Source of the DNA: Cognatundibacterium rivi
GTDB taxonomy: Bacteria; Pseudomonadota; Gammaproteobacteria; Burkholderiales; Burkholderiaceae_D
DNA length: 64,000 nucleotides
Reading direction: 5' to 3'
NCBI RefSeq assembly: GCF_018139565.1
Contig: NZ_JAGSPK010000003.1
Span: 186,001 to 250,000, forward strand
The notes under the pieces were generated by a model. It saw only the letters and a list, made by a program, of their open reading frames with translations. It did no database searches and was not told where the DNA came from. Made by a program: the position numbers and the translations under genes. Below, piece after piece: positions 26,214 to 35,585 of the stretch; the first letter of the stretch is position 1; every line of letters begins with the position of its first letter.

Positions 26214-26972
26214 ATGCCCATCTCCATTCCGATTAATTACCTCGCCAAACTGACATCCCCCAAAAGAACACCGCGCTCGAATATGCATCTGGGCATTACT
26301 CTCGCCTGCATTGCCGGGGCGGTGAATGCCGGTGGCTTTCTGGCTGTCGGCCAATATACATCGCATATGTCGGGCATGATCTCCAGTGCTGCCGACGATC
26401 TGGTATTGGGGAAATTTATTCCGGCGTTTGCGTCTATCTTTATGCTGATTGCGTTTGGCTGGGGCGCGGCCTGCACCTCGCTGATGGTGAACTATGCAAA
26501 ACGCAATCACATGCGTTACATGTACACCCCGGTGCTGCTGCTGGAATCGGTGTTGCTGCTGGTGTTCGGTCTGGTCGGTACCGAATTACAGGAGCACGCG
26601 GTCGTGACGGTTTCTTTTACGACCGTGCTGCTGTGTTATCTGATGGGTTTGCAAAATGCACTGATCACCAAAATTTCTCGGGCCGAAATCCGCACCACGC
26701 ATGTGACCGGCCTGGTGACAGACATCGGTATAGAAATGGGAAAACTGATTTACTGGAATAAAAATAAAGACGAGCTGCATCCCGAGCAGGAAATCAATGC
26801 AAATTTGCAGAAACTGCGTCTGCACTTGCGTCTGGTTATCGCATTTTTTATCGGCGGCATTCTCGGCGCCACTGGTTTTAAACATGTGGGTTTTATCTCC
26901 ACCGTGCCACTGGCTGTCGCGCTGATTATCTTATCGCTGGCACCGAATATCAAAGAACAGCTGAAGCAATGA
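26214..26972 (+). CDS. DUF1275 (YoaK-like) membrane protein
   Basis: This 252-residue protein has about six membrane segments and the family signature ACIAGAVNAGGFLAVGQYTSHMSGMIS near its N-terminus. TTHVTGLVTDIGIEMGK follows about 120 residues later. Both are landmarks of DUF1275. The function of the family is not established. The ATG at 26214 is preferred over the longer frame from 26079, which would add 45 residues lacking family similarity. It is divergent from the nag operon and shares a short promoter region with it. Confidence 0.88.
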   Translation: MPISIPINYLAKLTSPKRTPRSNMHLGITLACIAGAVNAGGFLAVGQYTSHMSGMISSAADDLVLGKFIPAFASIFMLIAFGWGAACTSLMVNYAKRNHMRYMYTPVLLLESVLLLVFGLVGTELQEHAVVTVSFTTVLLCYLMGLQNALITKISRAEIRTTHVTGLVTDIGIEMGKLIYWNKNKDELHPEQEINANLQKLRLHLRLVIAFFIGGILGATGFKHVGFISTVPLAVALIILSLAPNIKEQLKQ

Positions 26973-27215
26973 TGCAGTCATTCACTCAAACGGCAGCCCG
27001 CGCCAGACGTATATGCAAAAATGTTCAGTAGTTTGAAAGCAACAAAAACGGGATAAAAGTCAGAGAAAAAATACACAAAAAAGTGTTTAAAAAAATGAGA
27101 TACACACACTGGCAAGCGCGTAAAAATCACTCCCATCCTACGTAAGAATTTTTCGCGACCAACAATTCTGTGCCTGAATCAATAAAACAACGCGCACCAC
27201 AACACACAATTTATA

Positions 27216-27248
27216 ATTATTGCGAATCATTCTCATTTGCGTTAATAT
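27216..27248 (+). promoter_or_regulatory. Fur box overlapping the siderophore-receptor promoter
   Basis: GCGAATCATTCTC at 27222-27234 is the core of a Fur site; the 19-bp window 27216-27234 matches the consensus at 13 positions. It overlaps TTGCGA (27220-27225) and the spacer before TAATAT (27243-27248), a 17-bp promoter. The rest of the 394-bp gap from 26973 shows no gene. Confidence 0.7.
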
Positions 27249-27366
27249 AAAAAGCACTTGCTCTTGCTGATTTCCCCTTCAGGTCGATGCCTGCTACATC
27301 GCGTTTATTCGCCAGCGCCATGTAAGAAGAAGCAACTGTGTAACGACGATCTCTCTCAATTCCGAT

Positions 27367-29466
27367 ATGAAGAACTTTCAATTAAAAACGATTGCCGGCA
27401 TTCTGGCTGGCGGGCTATTTTCAGGCTATGCGCACGCAGACGATCAGCTGCCGGAAATTCAGGTAAAAGTAAAAGCCGAAAAAACGGATCAATACGATGT
27501 GACTGAAGCCAGCAGCGCGACCAAGCAAAAAATCGCACTGCGGAATATTCCACAAATTGTTAACGTCGTGCCGGACATCGTGATGCGCGAACAAAATGCC
27601 AGCTCGGTTCAGGACGCCTTGCAAAATGTGGTGGGTCTCAGCTTCAGCGTTGGCGATGGGCAGCGTGATCAGGTCGCCATTCGCGGCTTTACCGCCATTT
27701 ACGATCAGTACATCGACGGTATCCGCGATGACGCGATGTACTTCCGCGACTTATCAAATATTGAACGCATCGAAGTGCTGAAAGGCCCCGCATCGGTTTT
27801 GTATGGCCGAGGTTCAGCTGGTGGACTGATCAATCGCATCACCAAAAAGCCGCAAGCGCATCCGGAATCGGAGGTTGCGCTGAGTCTGAGTTCGCAAGGT
27901 CAGAAGCGTACGAGCTTTGATGTGGGCGCTGCCGGTGAACAACTGAATTTCCGTATTAACGGTGCTCTGGAAGACAGCAGTAATTTCCGTGATCAGTTTT
28001 CACTCAAGCGTCAGGCTATTGCACCTTCTGTAACCTGGCAGTTGAATCCGGCAACACGCATCACGGCGCAAGCCGACTATCTGAAGGACAAGCGCATCGC
28101 AGATCAGGGTTTGCCATCCTACCGTGGCCGTCCTGTTGATGTGCCTGTCAATACATTCTATGGTGCCGCCAATGCGAGTGATGTTGGTTATGTGCAGTCT
28201 GATGTCATCAGCGGCACGATTACCCTCGACCATAAAATTAATGAGAGTCTCTCGTTACACAGCGCGATCCGCTCTTATGATTTCAAACTTGACCGAAATT
28301 ACACCGGTATCGGTGACATCAAAGACGGCACAACACCGACGGTATCAATCGGCCAATCCAAGCGCTTACGTAACGAGAACGGCACTTACTGGCAAACGGA
28401 GTTATCCCAGAAAACACAATGGGGTGACACACGCCATCAGCTGATGTACGGCGTGGAATTAGGTACACAGGATAAAGAAGAAATTCTCTGGAACCGAAAT
28501 AACGTCGCGACCTACAATTTATTCCAGCCAGTCAGAGTTAATTTAGCGGCGATGCCGACGACACTGGCCCCGGGAACCAATACATTGAACCGCTATGAAT
28601 TTGCTGCGGCGTATGTGCAGGATTTAATCAGTCTGACGCCACAATGGAAAATTCTGGCAGGTCTGCGCTACGACAGTTTGCGCCAGAACCGTGATGACCG
28701 CACCTCAAAAAATCTGGATCAATCACGTCAGGACAATAACTTCGCGCCCCGGCTTGGTTTTGTTTATCACGCAACTGACGCATTAAGTTTTTACGCCAGC
28801 AATAGCACCTCGTTCCAGCCACTGGCCGACACCTTTACGATACGTACCAACACCGACAAGCTGGAGCCAACGAAAACCACGAATAACGAGGTCGGCTTAA
28901 AGCTCGACATCGATGCCAAAGCCAGCCTGACGCTCGCCGTGTTCGACATGCGCCAGAATAACGTTCAGGTACAAGATCCGCTGAATAAAAATGCTTCGCT
29001 ACCAATCGGCAAACAAGGCACGAAAGGTGTAGAAGTGCAGTACACAGGCGAAATCGCCAAAGGCTGGGACATACTCGCAGGTTACGCCTACATGCGCGGC
29101 GAGATTCTGGAATCCACAGAACTCACCAGTGCCGGTACGCCATTTAAAGGCAACACCTCAGCACTGACGCCAAAACACAGCGCCAACCTGTGGCTGAAAT
29201 ATAAAATCAATCCGGCATGGTATGTTGCCGGCGGAGGACGTGCAGAATCAGCACGTTATGCGTCGCCGGATAATCTCGTTACCTTGCCTGGCTACACTGT
29301 AATTAACCTGGCCACCGGTTATCAGACCGGAAAACTGGAATTCAATGTCAGCCTGCGTAATCTGTTCAATCGTCGTTATTTTGTCGCCGCTCACAGCGGT
29401 GCGAATGACTACAATATGCCGGGTGAAAGCCGGGGTCTGTATATGACGACACGCTACCGCTTTTAA
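27367..29466 (+). CDS. TonB-dependent siderophore receptor
   Basis: This 699-residue outer-membrane receptor has a signal peptide cut near AHA-DDQ and a TonB-box region. The plug (about residues 50-160) carries VAIRGFTAIYDQYIDGIRDD and IERIEVLKGPASVLYGRG, hallmarks of Fiu/FhuE-like siderophore receptors. The beta-barrel ends in TTRYRF with the expected terminal Phe. It imports a ferric siderophore using TonB energy; whether catecholate or hydroxamate cannot be decided. A Fur box in its promoter indicates iron repression. The PepSY gene follows after a terminator hairpin and probably acts in the same pathway. Confidence 0.94.
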   Translation: MKNFQLKTIAGILAGGLFSGYAHADDQLPEIQVKVKAEKTDQYDVTEASSATKQKIALRNIPQIVNVVPDIVMREQNASSVQDALQNVVGLSFSVGDGQRDQVAIRGFTAIYDQYIDGIRDDAMYFRDLSNIERIEVLKGPASVLYGRGSAGGLINRITKKPQAHPESEVALSLSSQGQKRTSFDVGAAGEQLNFRINGALEDSSNFRDQFSLKRQAIAPSVTWQLNPATRITAQADYLKDKRIADQGLPSYRGRPVDVPVNTFYGAANASDVGYVQSDVISGTITLDHKINESLSLHSAIRSYDFKLDRNYTGIGDIKDGTTPTVSIGQSKRLRNENGTYWQTELSQKTQWGDTRHQLMYGVELGTQDKEEILWNRNNVATYNLFQPVRVNLAAMPTTLAPGTNTLNRYEFAAAYVQDLISLTPQWKILAGLRYDSLRQNRDDRTSKNLDQSRQDNNFAPRLGFVYHATDALSFYASNSTSFQPLADTFTIRTNTDKLEPTKTTNNEVGLKLDIDAKASLTLAVFDMRQNNVQVQDPLNKNASLPIGKQGTKGVEVQYTGEIAKGWDILAGYAYMRGEILESTELTSAGTPFKGNTSALTPKHSANLWLKYKINPAWYVAGGGRAESARYASPDNLVTLPGYTVINLATGYQTGKLEFNVSLRNLFNRRYFVAAHSGANDYNMPGESRGLYMTTRYRF

Positions 29467-29500
29467 CAAGCGCTCAGGTGAAATGCTCCCCCAATCAAAT

Positions 29501-29527
29501 GCACCGCTCGCTTGCGGTGCTTTTTTA
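29501..29527 (+). terminator. Terminator between siderophore receptor and PepSY gene
   Basis: The stem GCACCGC/GCGGTGC with loop TCGCTT is followed by TTTTTTATTT. It lies only 12 bp before the next ATG, so it would reduce but may not abolish read-through into the PepSY gene. Confidence 0.85.
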
Positions 29528-29538
29528 TTTACATAGCC

Positions 29539-30669
29539 ATGTCGTATAAAAAAATTTTCCGGCGTCTGCACTTATGTTTTGCACTGACGGCCGGCCTCTT
29601 CTTTGTGCTGTTGGGATTAACCGGTAGTGTACTCAGCTGGCGACATGAAATTGATCAGTGGCTCAACCCCGACTTACTGACTGTGCCTGTAAACGCTCAG
29701 AAAGCACCACTCGCCCAACGTCCAGAAGACCTGCAACGTTTGCTGGAAAAACTTTCGGAAACACAAACATCGGCACCGAGTCGTATCGAATTACCGGAAG
29801 ATAACCAGCATGCGATCGTGGTCTGGTATAAATTAAGCGCCGACAAAGAAAAAGGAGTATCGCGTCAACTAATGCTCAATCCTGATACCGGCGCCATTCT
29901 GGGTGAGCGCTATTGGGGCAGGAGCGGTATCAGCCGTGAGCAAATCATGCCAACAATTTTTCATTTGCATCATTATTTGCTGGCAGGGGAAACCGGGAAA
30001 TTCATTTTATCGATCGCGGCCATCATCATCGTTATGCTGTGCTTATCAGGCATTCTGCTCTGGTGGCCCAAAGCACGCTGGCAAGCGCTGCGACAAGCAT
30101 TAACCACAGGTAAATTCGTCAGTTGGCGTGCATTAAATTTCCGCCTGCACCGGGCGGCAGGGTTTTACTTTGCACCAGTGTTTCTTACTCTTGCAATAAC
30201 GGGAATCTACTTTAACTTCCCTCAATGGATAACGCCGCTGATCGCGCAGATCATGCCACTCTCGACGCAAGCCAAAAAACCTGAACAGACATCGGCAGAA
30301 ACCCGATTATTACCCCTTCATCAAATTTTATCGGTCGCGCAACAACAATTCCCCGAAGGAAAATTAACCCGCCTGGCGTTTCCGGCAAAATCCGGAAACG
30401 TGCTGGAAGTGCGGATGCGTCAACCCAACGAAGTCAGAAAAGGGGCAGGATCTACCCGCATCGCTATCGACATGCACGACGCCAGCATATTGCAGATCAC
30501 AGATCCGAAGCGACTACAAGGTGGGAACTTAGTATTGAACTGGTTTTTCCCCTTGCACACAGGAGAAGCATTTGGCATTGCGGGAAGAATTTTTATCAGT
30601 CTGACGGGGATAATGCCGCTGCTGTTTATGCTCAGTGGCATATGGTTGTGGCTAAGACGTCGCAGCTAA
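29539..30669 (+). CDS. PepSY-associated membrane protein (siderophore-linked)
   Basis: This 376-residue protein has four membrane helices in the PepSY_TM pattern. RLHLCFALTAGLFFVLLGLTG opens the N-terminal helix; HLHHYLLAGETGKFIL is followed by two helices near residues 155-180 and 220-245; a last helix ends WLWLRRRS. A PepSY-like periplasmic region lies between. Members next to siderophore receptors are thought to act as inner-membrane ferric reductases or as uptake partners. The ATG at 29539 is used because an earlier start would lie inside the terminator loop. Confidence 0.9.
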   Translation: MSYKKIFRRLHLCFALTAGLFFVLLGLTGSVLSWRHEIDQWLNPDLLTVPVNAQKAPLAQRPEDLQRLLEKLSETQTSAPSRIELPEDNQHAIVVWYKLSADKEKGVSRQLMLNPDTGAILGERYWGRSGISREQIMPTIFHLHHYLLAGETGKFILSIAAIIIVMLCLSGILLWWPKARWQALRQALTTGKFVSWRALNFRLHRAAGFYFAPVFLTLAITGIYFNFPQWITPLIAQIMPLSTQAKKPEQTSAETRLLPLHQILSVAQQQFPEGKLTRLAFPAKSGNVLEVRMRQPNEVRKGAGSTRIAIDMHDASILQITDPKRLQGGNLVLNWFFPLHTGEAFGIAGRIFISLTGIMPLLFMLSGIWLWLRRRS

Positions 30670-30850
30670 GTCTGAACGATACAGGCAAAAAAAATACGTA
30701 AAAATAATAGCCGCGCCATCAGCAAACAACTGCCTTTGCCCTGCATCAGATGACATCTGGTACTGCATCTTTTGCAGAGCAAAGCGCTGAAAAACATTAG
30801 ACGAGTTAGGCGATCCAGACAATTTTATTTTTCAGAATCGAAACGTAAAA

Positions 30851-30886
30851 TTGTCATGCTTATTGTCATGCTTATTGTTATGCTTA
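30851..30886. repeat. Three tandem copies of a 12-bp repeat
   Basis: TTGTCATGCTTA is repeated twice exactly and a third time with one change (TTGTTATGCTTA). The array touches the stop codon of the minus-strand gene at 30884. Its period of 12 is wrong for a Pho box. Confidence 0.85.
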
Positions 30887-31198
30887 AAAAGATGGCAAAT
30901 CCTGCAAACGGATGCCATCATTGCCATTTGCGTCACCACACAGCCCGCGCATACCATCTTCGTACAGCACGCCGGTCACTTTTTCGCCCAGCACGATGCC
31001 ATGATCACCATGGAATTTCGTCACCACCTCATCGCCGTTGGCGATGGTATCCCAGACCACACCGACATCAACCTCCTGTGGATCATCCACGATCGCTGGT
31101 GGCATCACCTGCCCGCCTTTACTTCGTCCCCAGCGTACTTTTTCAATACGCTTGCCACTGTCATCAAACCTGACTGCTTCAATAAAGAATAATGCCAT
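30884..31198 (-). CDS. Conserved hypothetical protein, 104 aa
   Basis: The ATG at 31198 is preceded by AGGGAG at 8-nt spacing, supporting a real gene. The N-terminal MALFFIEAVRFDDSGKRIEKVRWGR resembles small DUF3892-like proteins, but I am not sure of the family. The acidic, glycine-rich remainder (VWDTIANGDEVVTKFHGDHG, LCGDANGNDG) looks soluble. No signal peptide or membrane helix is present. It lies alone between the PepSY gene and prfC. No function is proposed. Confidence 0.65.
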   Translation of the reverse strand: MALFFIEAVRFDDSGKRIEKVRWGRSKGGQVMPPAIVDDPQEVDVGVVWDTIANGDEVVTKFHGDHGIVLGEKVTGVLYEDGMRGLCGDANGNDGIRLQDLPSF

Positions 31199-31362
31199 GA
31201 TGAATCTCCCTGACGGTGAATCAAAAAACGGAAGTCAATTCGATATTTCTAAAGAGTCGTCCGCAGCATGCGCTGCTGCAGGCATACCATTTGCGATATG
31301 CAGGTGGAATAGTAGCAAATAAAAACGCGGTTTCAACTCTCGTTCTCAGTCTCAATAACAAA

Positions 31363-31396
31363 GCGGCTTGCAAAGGAAAAAACCTTTGTAAGCCGC
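31363..31396 (-). terminator. Hairpin terminator after prfC
   Basis: A 14-bp stem (GCGGCTTGCAAAGG paired with CCTTTGTAAGCCGC, one wobble) encloses six A residues on the plus strand. On the minus strand TTTG follows, so it is a weak intrinsic terminator downstream of prfC. The interval 31199-31477 holds no other feature. Confidence 0.6.
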
Positions 31397-31477
31397 ATCA
31401 GGACTGGGTCTTTACTATCTACCCCGGTTGTATCTGTATCGAATTTTTATCTACTCACAAGCTAGTAAGCCGTCGCT

Positions 31478-33163
31478 TTATCCCAGCTTCGCCGCATGTT
31501 CGCGGGTCGCGTGGAACGTGACGCCGGGCCAGCGTTCTTGTGTGAGTTTCAGATTCACGCCGGATGTCGCCAGATACGCCATGTTTCCCGCCGCATCAAA
31601 TGCGATATTCGCACCGGCAGATGAACGTTCAAAATCGGCCAGCATTTTCTTATCGTCACACGTAATCCAGCGCGCGCTGCTGATGCTGGTGCCTTCAAAC
31701 ACTGCATCCACGCCGTATTCATTTTTAAGGCGGCTGGCAACGACCTCAAACTGCAGTACACCGACCGCACCGAGCACCAGATCACTGCTGACCACGGGCT
31801 TGAATACCTGTACCGCGCCTTCTTCGCCAAGTTGCTGCAAACCTTTTTGCAATTGCTTGATTTTCAGCGGATTCAGAATGCGCGCCGTGCGGAAGAAATC
31901 CGGTGCGAAATAAGGAATGCCGGTGAATTGCAGTAATTCGCCTTCCGAAAAACTGTCACCGATCTGCATATTGCCGTGATTCGGCAAACCAATAATATCG
32001 CCCGCATACGCCTCTTCGACCTGTTCACGCGAGGACGCCATGAAAGTAACGACCGACGACACTTTTATCTCGCGGTTCAGGCGTAAATGCTTGAGCTTCA
32101 TGCCGCGCTCAAAGCGGCCTGAGCAGACGCGTAAAAATGCAATACGGTCACGGTGGGCCGGATCCATATTCGCCTGAATCTTGAACACAAAACCGGAAAA
32201 TGCCTGTTCTGTCGGCTCAACAGAACGCACGGTCGCATCGCGTTCACGCGGTGGCGGAGCCCAGTCCAGCAAGGCATTCAGAATTTCACGCACACCGAAG
32301 TTGTTGATCGCGGAACCAAAGAACACCGGCGTTTGCACACCGGCCAGGAAATCCTCCAGACTGAACGGATGCGATGCGCCATGCACCAGTTCCACTTCCA
32401 TTTTCAGTTGTTCGATTTCCAGCGGGAACATTTCCGCGAGGCGCGGATTATCGATGCCTTTGATGACTTCAAATTCCTGATCGGCACGTTCGCTGCCTGG
32501 TGTGAACAACAAAATTTCATCACGCAGAATATGGTACACACCGCGGAAGGTTTTCCCCATGCCGATAGGCCAGGTGACCGGCGAACACTGAATCTTTAAA
32601 ACGGATTCCAGCTCATCGAGCAACTCCAGCGGATCACGGGTTTCGCGGTCCATTTTGTTGACGAAACTGATAATCGGCGTATTGCGCATACGGCAAACGT
32701 TCAGCAGTTTGATCGTTTGCTCTTCCACACCTTTCGCCGCATCAATCACCATCAGCGCAGAATCCACTGCCGTCAACACGCGATAGGTATCTTCAGAAAA
32801 ATCCTGGTGACCCGGCGTATCGAGCAGATTCACAACGTGATCGCGGTATTCAAACTGCATGACGGAAGAAGCAACCGAAATACCACGTTGCTTTTCGATT
32901 TCCATCCAGTCCGAAGTCGCATGGCGACCGCTCTTACGCGCCTTGACGGTACCGGCCAGCTGAATCGCGCCGGAAAACATCAGCAGCTTTTCTGTCAGCG
33001 TCGTTTTACCCGCATCCGGATGGGAAATAATGCCGAAAGTGCGACGACGCTTCACTTCGCGGCTGATCAGATCTTTTGACGCAGCATGGCCTTGCGTTGT
33101 GTCCGTCGCTGATGTCGATGCGGATTCTGGGATGTCGTCTGTGGATTCGTGGTTGGTAGTCAT
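31478..33163 (-). CDS. prfC: Peptide chain release factor 3
   Basis: This 561-residue translational GTPase has G1 [13 protein letters not shown], the switch region [14 protein letters not shown]3 [14 protein letters not shown] and G4 NKMDRE. RF3-specific domains follow, with [20 protein letters not shown] and [10 protein letters not shown]3 recycles RF1 and RF2 from the ribosome after peptide release. An N-terminal leader of about 35 polar residues before [10 protein letters not shown] is longer than in E. coli RF3; an internal start cannot be excluded. It is monocistronic. Confidence 0.96.
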   Translation of the reverse strand: MTTNHESTDDIPESASTSATDTTQGHAASKDLISREVKRRRTFGIISHPDAGKTTLTEKLLMFSGAIQLAGTVKARKSGRHATSDWMEIEKQRGISVASSVMQFEYRDHVVNLLDTPGHQDFSEDTYRVLTAVDSALMVIDAAKGVEEQTIKLLNVCRMRNTPIISFVNKMDRETRDPLELLDELESVLKIQCSPVTWPIGMGKTFRGVYHILRDEILLFTPGSERADQEFEVIKGIDNPRLAEMFPLEIEQLKMEVELVHGASHPFSLEDFLAGVQTPVFFGSAINNFGVREILNALLDWAPPPRERDATVRSVEPTEQAFSGFVFKIQANMDPAHRDRIAFLRVCSGRFERGMKLKHLRLNREIKVSSVVTFMASSREQVEEAYAGDIIGLPNHGNMQIGDSFSEGELLQFTGIPYFAPDFFRTARILNPLKIKQLQKGLQQLGEEGAVQVFKPVVSSDLVLGAVGVLQFEVVASRLKNEYGVDAVFEGTSISSARWITCDDKKMLADFERSSAGANIAFDAAGNMAYLATSGVNLKLTQERWPGVTFHATREHAAKLG

Positions 33164-33307
33164 TGCAGATGCCGCAAAAATGGAAAAAAAACACGCAAGT
33201 TTAGCTGGTATTGGGATTGAAGTCGAATACGCGCCTGCTTCGCTGGTCAGATTCGCCTTATATTTGCAAGACTTACACCAGCACAGCCGCGGCAGCCAGT
33301 AAGGAAC

Positions 33308-34210
33308 TCATGGCCGGAACCATAAGCCAGTTCGATGTAAGGGCATTTTTTCCGGGCTCAGAAACGGATTACGCAAGGTGATGATCGTACGGGATTTCAA
33401 ATTTGCATTTTTAATCGCATCCTGATTGGCTCGTTGAAAAATTTTTTCAAAAGTCCCATTTTTAATCAGTTCCTCCAGCCCGCGTTGTATGTCCTGAGCC
33501 ATTTTTGGCTCGCGCGGACTGACAAAAAAATACAATGCGGAGGGGTAATACAAAACGATGTGCTTATCGATCACCAGGTCAAGAGAAGGTCGCAGATCAA
33601 GCTCATTCTGAATTTCAAAAACTGCACGTGGAAAATAATCAAAACGTCCAGCCTTCAGCATCGTAAATAAAGGGTCATAGGAAGCAGATGTTTTGACTGG
33701 CAAACCATTATTTCTCAGAATCGCGACATCGGGCCAATCCATTTCCTGCCCGGCGCTGAAAGCACTCAGATCTTTCAACGTTCTTACTTCGCGAAACATC
33801 TCTGCATCAGCAGATCTGAGCAGCGCCAGACGCCATCCCAGTAGACCTTTGTCGATAGGAATGCGGATAGGGATCAGTTGCGCCTCCCTCTCATCCGTGC
33901 TCATCGTCCACAGAATATCAACGATCCCATTTGGCGACGTCAGTTCATAAATTGCCCGGGCCTGCTGCATCGCGACCTCACTTGCCTGCAACTGATACGG
34001 CTGGCCACTCGCCTTCACAGCATGCCTGAGAATTTCTAACACATAGTCCACATGCGGGTCGGCATTGGGTGAGACCAGAGGATAGCGGATCGTTGCTGTT
34101 TTTTGCACCGCATCTGCTGCACTGGCAAATGGTGTCGCCAAAAGCAGGGTCAGGATCAGCAGCACTGACCGCGATATTCGTGACGCCAGAAATAAACAAG
34201 CTTGTTTCAT
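33308..34210 (-). CDS. Periplasmic solute-binding-like protein
   Basis: This 300-residue protein has a signal peptide (hydrophobic core LLILTLLLATPF, cut near ASA-ADA). The remainder resembles family-3 substrate-binding proteins of the type often found in Burkholderiales without an ABC transporter. Segments LKDLSAFSAGQEMDWPDVAIL and FDYFPRAVFEIQNEL fit the two-lobe fold. No permease or ATPase gene is adjacent, so it may sense or bind an amino-acid-like ligand rather than feed a transporter. The ligand is unknown. Confidence 0.75.
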   Translation of the reverse strand: MKQACLFLASRISRSVLLILTLLLATPFASAADAVQKTATIRYPLVSPNADPHVDYVLEILRHAVKASGQPYQLQASEVAMQQARAIYELTSPNGIVDILWTMSTDEREAQLIPIRIPIDKGLLGWRLALLRSADAEMFREVRTLKDLSAFSAGQEMDWPDVAILRNNGLPVKTSASYDPLFTMLKAGRFDYFPRAVFEIQNELDLRPSLDLVIDKHIVLYYPSALYFFVSPREPKMAQDIQRGLEELIKNGTFEKIFQRANQDAIKNANLKSRTIITLRNPFLSPEKMPLHRTGLWFRP

Positions 34211-34547
34211 GCGTGTCTGCTTTCTTTACAAAAACCAGGAACAGCAATTTTTTCAACTGCGTACACCGTAAGGTGCCCACTGTCTGTACACCTGTGATGA
34301 TGCGCCAGTGGAATCGGGCGCGGCTGATTTGCGTCAATCATCAATGCAAACATTGGTAGATATTTTAATATTTTTTTAACCGCTTCATTGGTGAAACGGC
34401 TTTTACGACGCAACGGAAAAACGAAAAAAGAAAGTTCACGCAGCAAACAGCAGCCGTGATCTGAATAAAATTTTTGCAGTTTGCTATACCGTCGTCATCT
34501 TTGTGTACTACCATTGATGCTATTTTCCCAACCCTATCTGAACTTCT
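34211..34547. other. Divergent promoter region, no gene seen
   Basis: This 337-bp AT-rich gap lies between the divergent solute-binding and nuclease genes. Short frames within it lack SD sites and family similarity. Confidence 0.6.
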
Positions 34548-35561
34548 ATGAAAAAGATATTCATTTCAGCCATGATGTTATGCGCGACCAGCCTGCCGCA
34601 ACTCAGTTTTGCCTGGGGTGCCGATGGTCACCAGACAGTCGGCGCAATCGCTGATCAATTACTGAGTGGTACCAAGGCCGGTGCCCAGGTCAAAGCTCTG
34701 CTCGGTGACAACACGCTGGAAAAAATGGCGGTCTGGGGCGACTGCGTTAAAGGTATTTCACCTGAAAAGGATTATGCGTACACATCTGCCGGGCGCTATC
34801 CAGAATGCGCACCGTTTGAAAATCCGGCTGGTATCGCCGCGATGGCAGATTATGTCCGTCGTAACAATACGAATTGCAACCCGGCATTTGACGAAGAAAA
34901 CTGCCATAAGCAATATCACTATGCCGATGTCGCTCTGCAGCACGATCATTACAAAACCGGCTATGTCGGCACCAGCGATCATGATGTCGTGAATGCGATC
35001 CGTGCCGCTGCGCTGGTGTTACAGGGAAAACCACAACCTAAGCCATTTGCATTCAAAGATAAGCAGGAAGCACTGGCGTTACTGACGCACTATGTCGGCG
35101 ATATTCATCAACCGCTGCATGTCGGTTCGGTATTTCTGAATGCGGAAGGCAAGATCATCAATCCCGATGAAGGCGAGTACGACCGCGGCAGCAATACCGT
35201 CGGCGGCAATGCTTTACAGTGCCCGTGCGGCAATCTGCATTCTTTATGGGATGATTTGCCGCAACAATTTAAACGCGGCCGCATGAATGAAGCATTAACC
35301 AAAAAAGCACGCACGCTGAACGTGGCAAAAGCACCGCTGGAACAATTACCTGCCTTGTGGGCAGATGATGCCGTCAGTGACGCCAAAAAATTATTTGCGG
35401 GCACGCAGTTCAGTAAAAGCACCCCGAATCAGCGCGGCAACAGCTGGTCTATCGCCCTGCCGCTGGAATACGAAAAAACCATGGTCAGTATGAAAGAAGA
35501 TGCCTTAGTGCGTGCAGGTGCACATCTGGCGCAGATCTTACAAACTGTCTGGCCAGAATAA
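34548..35561 (+). CDS. Secreted S1/P1-type zinc nuclease
   Basis: This 337-residue protein has a signal peptide ending LSFA, so the mature protein begins with Trp23 (WGADGHQTVGAIAD). S1/P1 nucleases use this N-terminal Trp as a zinc ligand. Other zinc-binding motifs are HYADVALQHDH, HYVGDIHQPLHVG and NLHSLWDD. The enzyme cleaves single-stranded nucleic acid and removes 3' phosphates outside the cytoplasm, so it may supply nucleosides and phosphate. It lies 24 bp before sppA on the same strand and may be co-transcribed with it. Confidence 0.93.
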   Translation: MKKIFISAMMLCATSLPQLSFAWGADGHQTVGAIADQLLSGTKAGAQVKALLGDNTLEKMAVWGDCVKGISPEKDYAYTSAGRYPECAPFENPAGIAAMADYVRRNNTNCNPAFDEENCHKQYHYADVALQHDHYKTGYVGTSDHDVVNAIRAAALVLQGKPQPKPFAFKDKQEALALLTHYVGDIHQPLHVGSVFLNAEGKIINPDEGEYDRGSNTVGGNALQCPCGNLHSLWDDLPQQFKRGRMNEALTKKARTLNVAKAPLEQLPALWADDAVSDAKKLFAGTQFSKSTPNQRGNSWSIALPLEYEKTMVSMKEDALVRAGAHLAQILQTVWPE

Positions 35562-35585
35562 TCACTCCGCTACCAAAGGACTACT

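Noticed and set aside
29512-29538. Upstream start for the PepSY protein
   Set aside because: It lies inside the terminator loop, and the added residues do not belong to the family.
30851-30886. TTGTCAT repeats as a Pho box
   Set aside because: The repeat period is 12, not 11, and the array sits at the 3' end of a gene rather than at a promoter.
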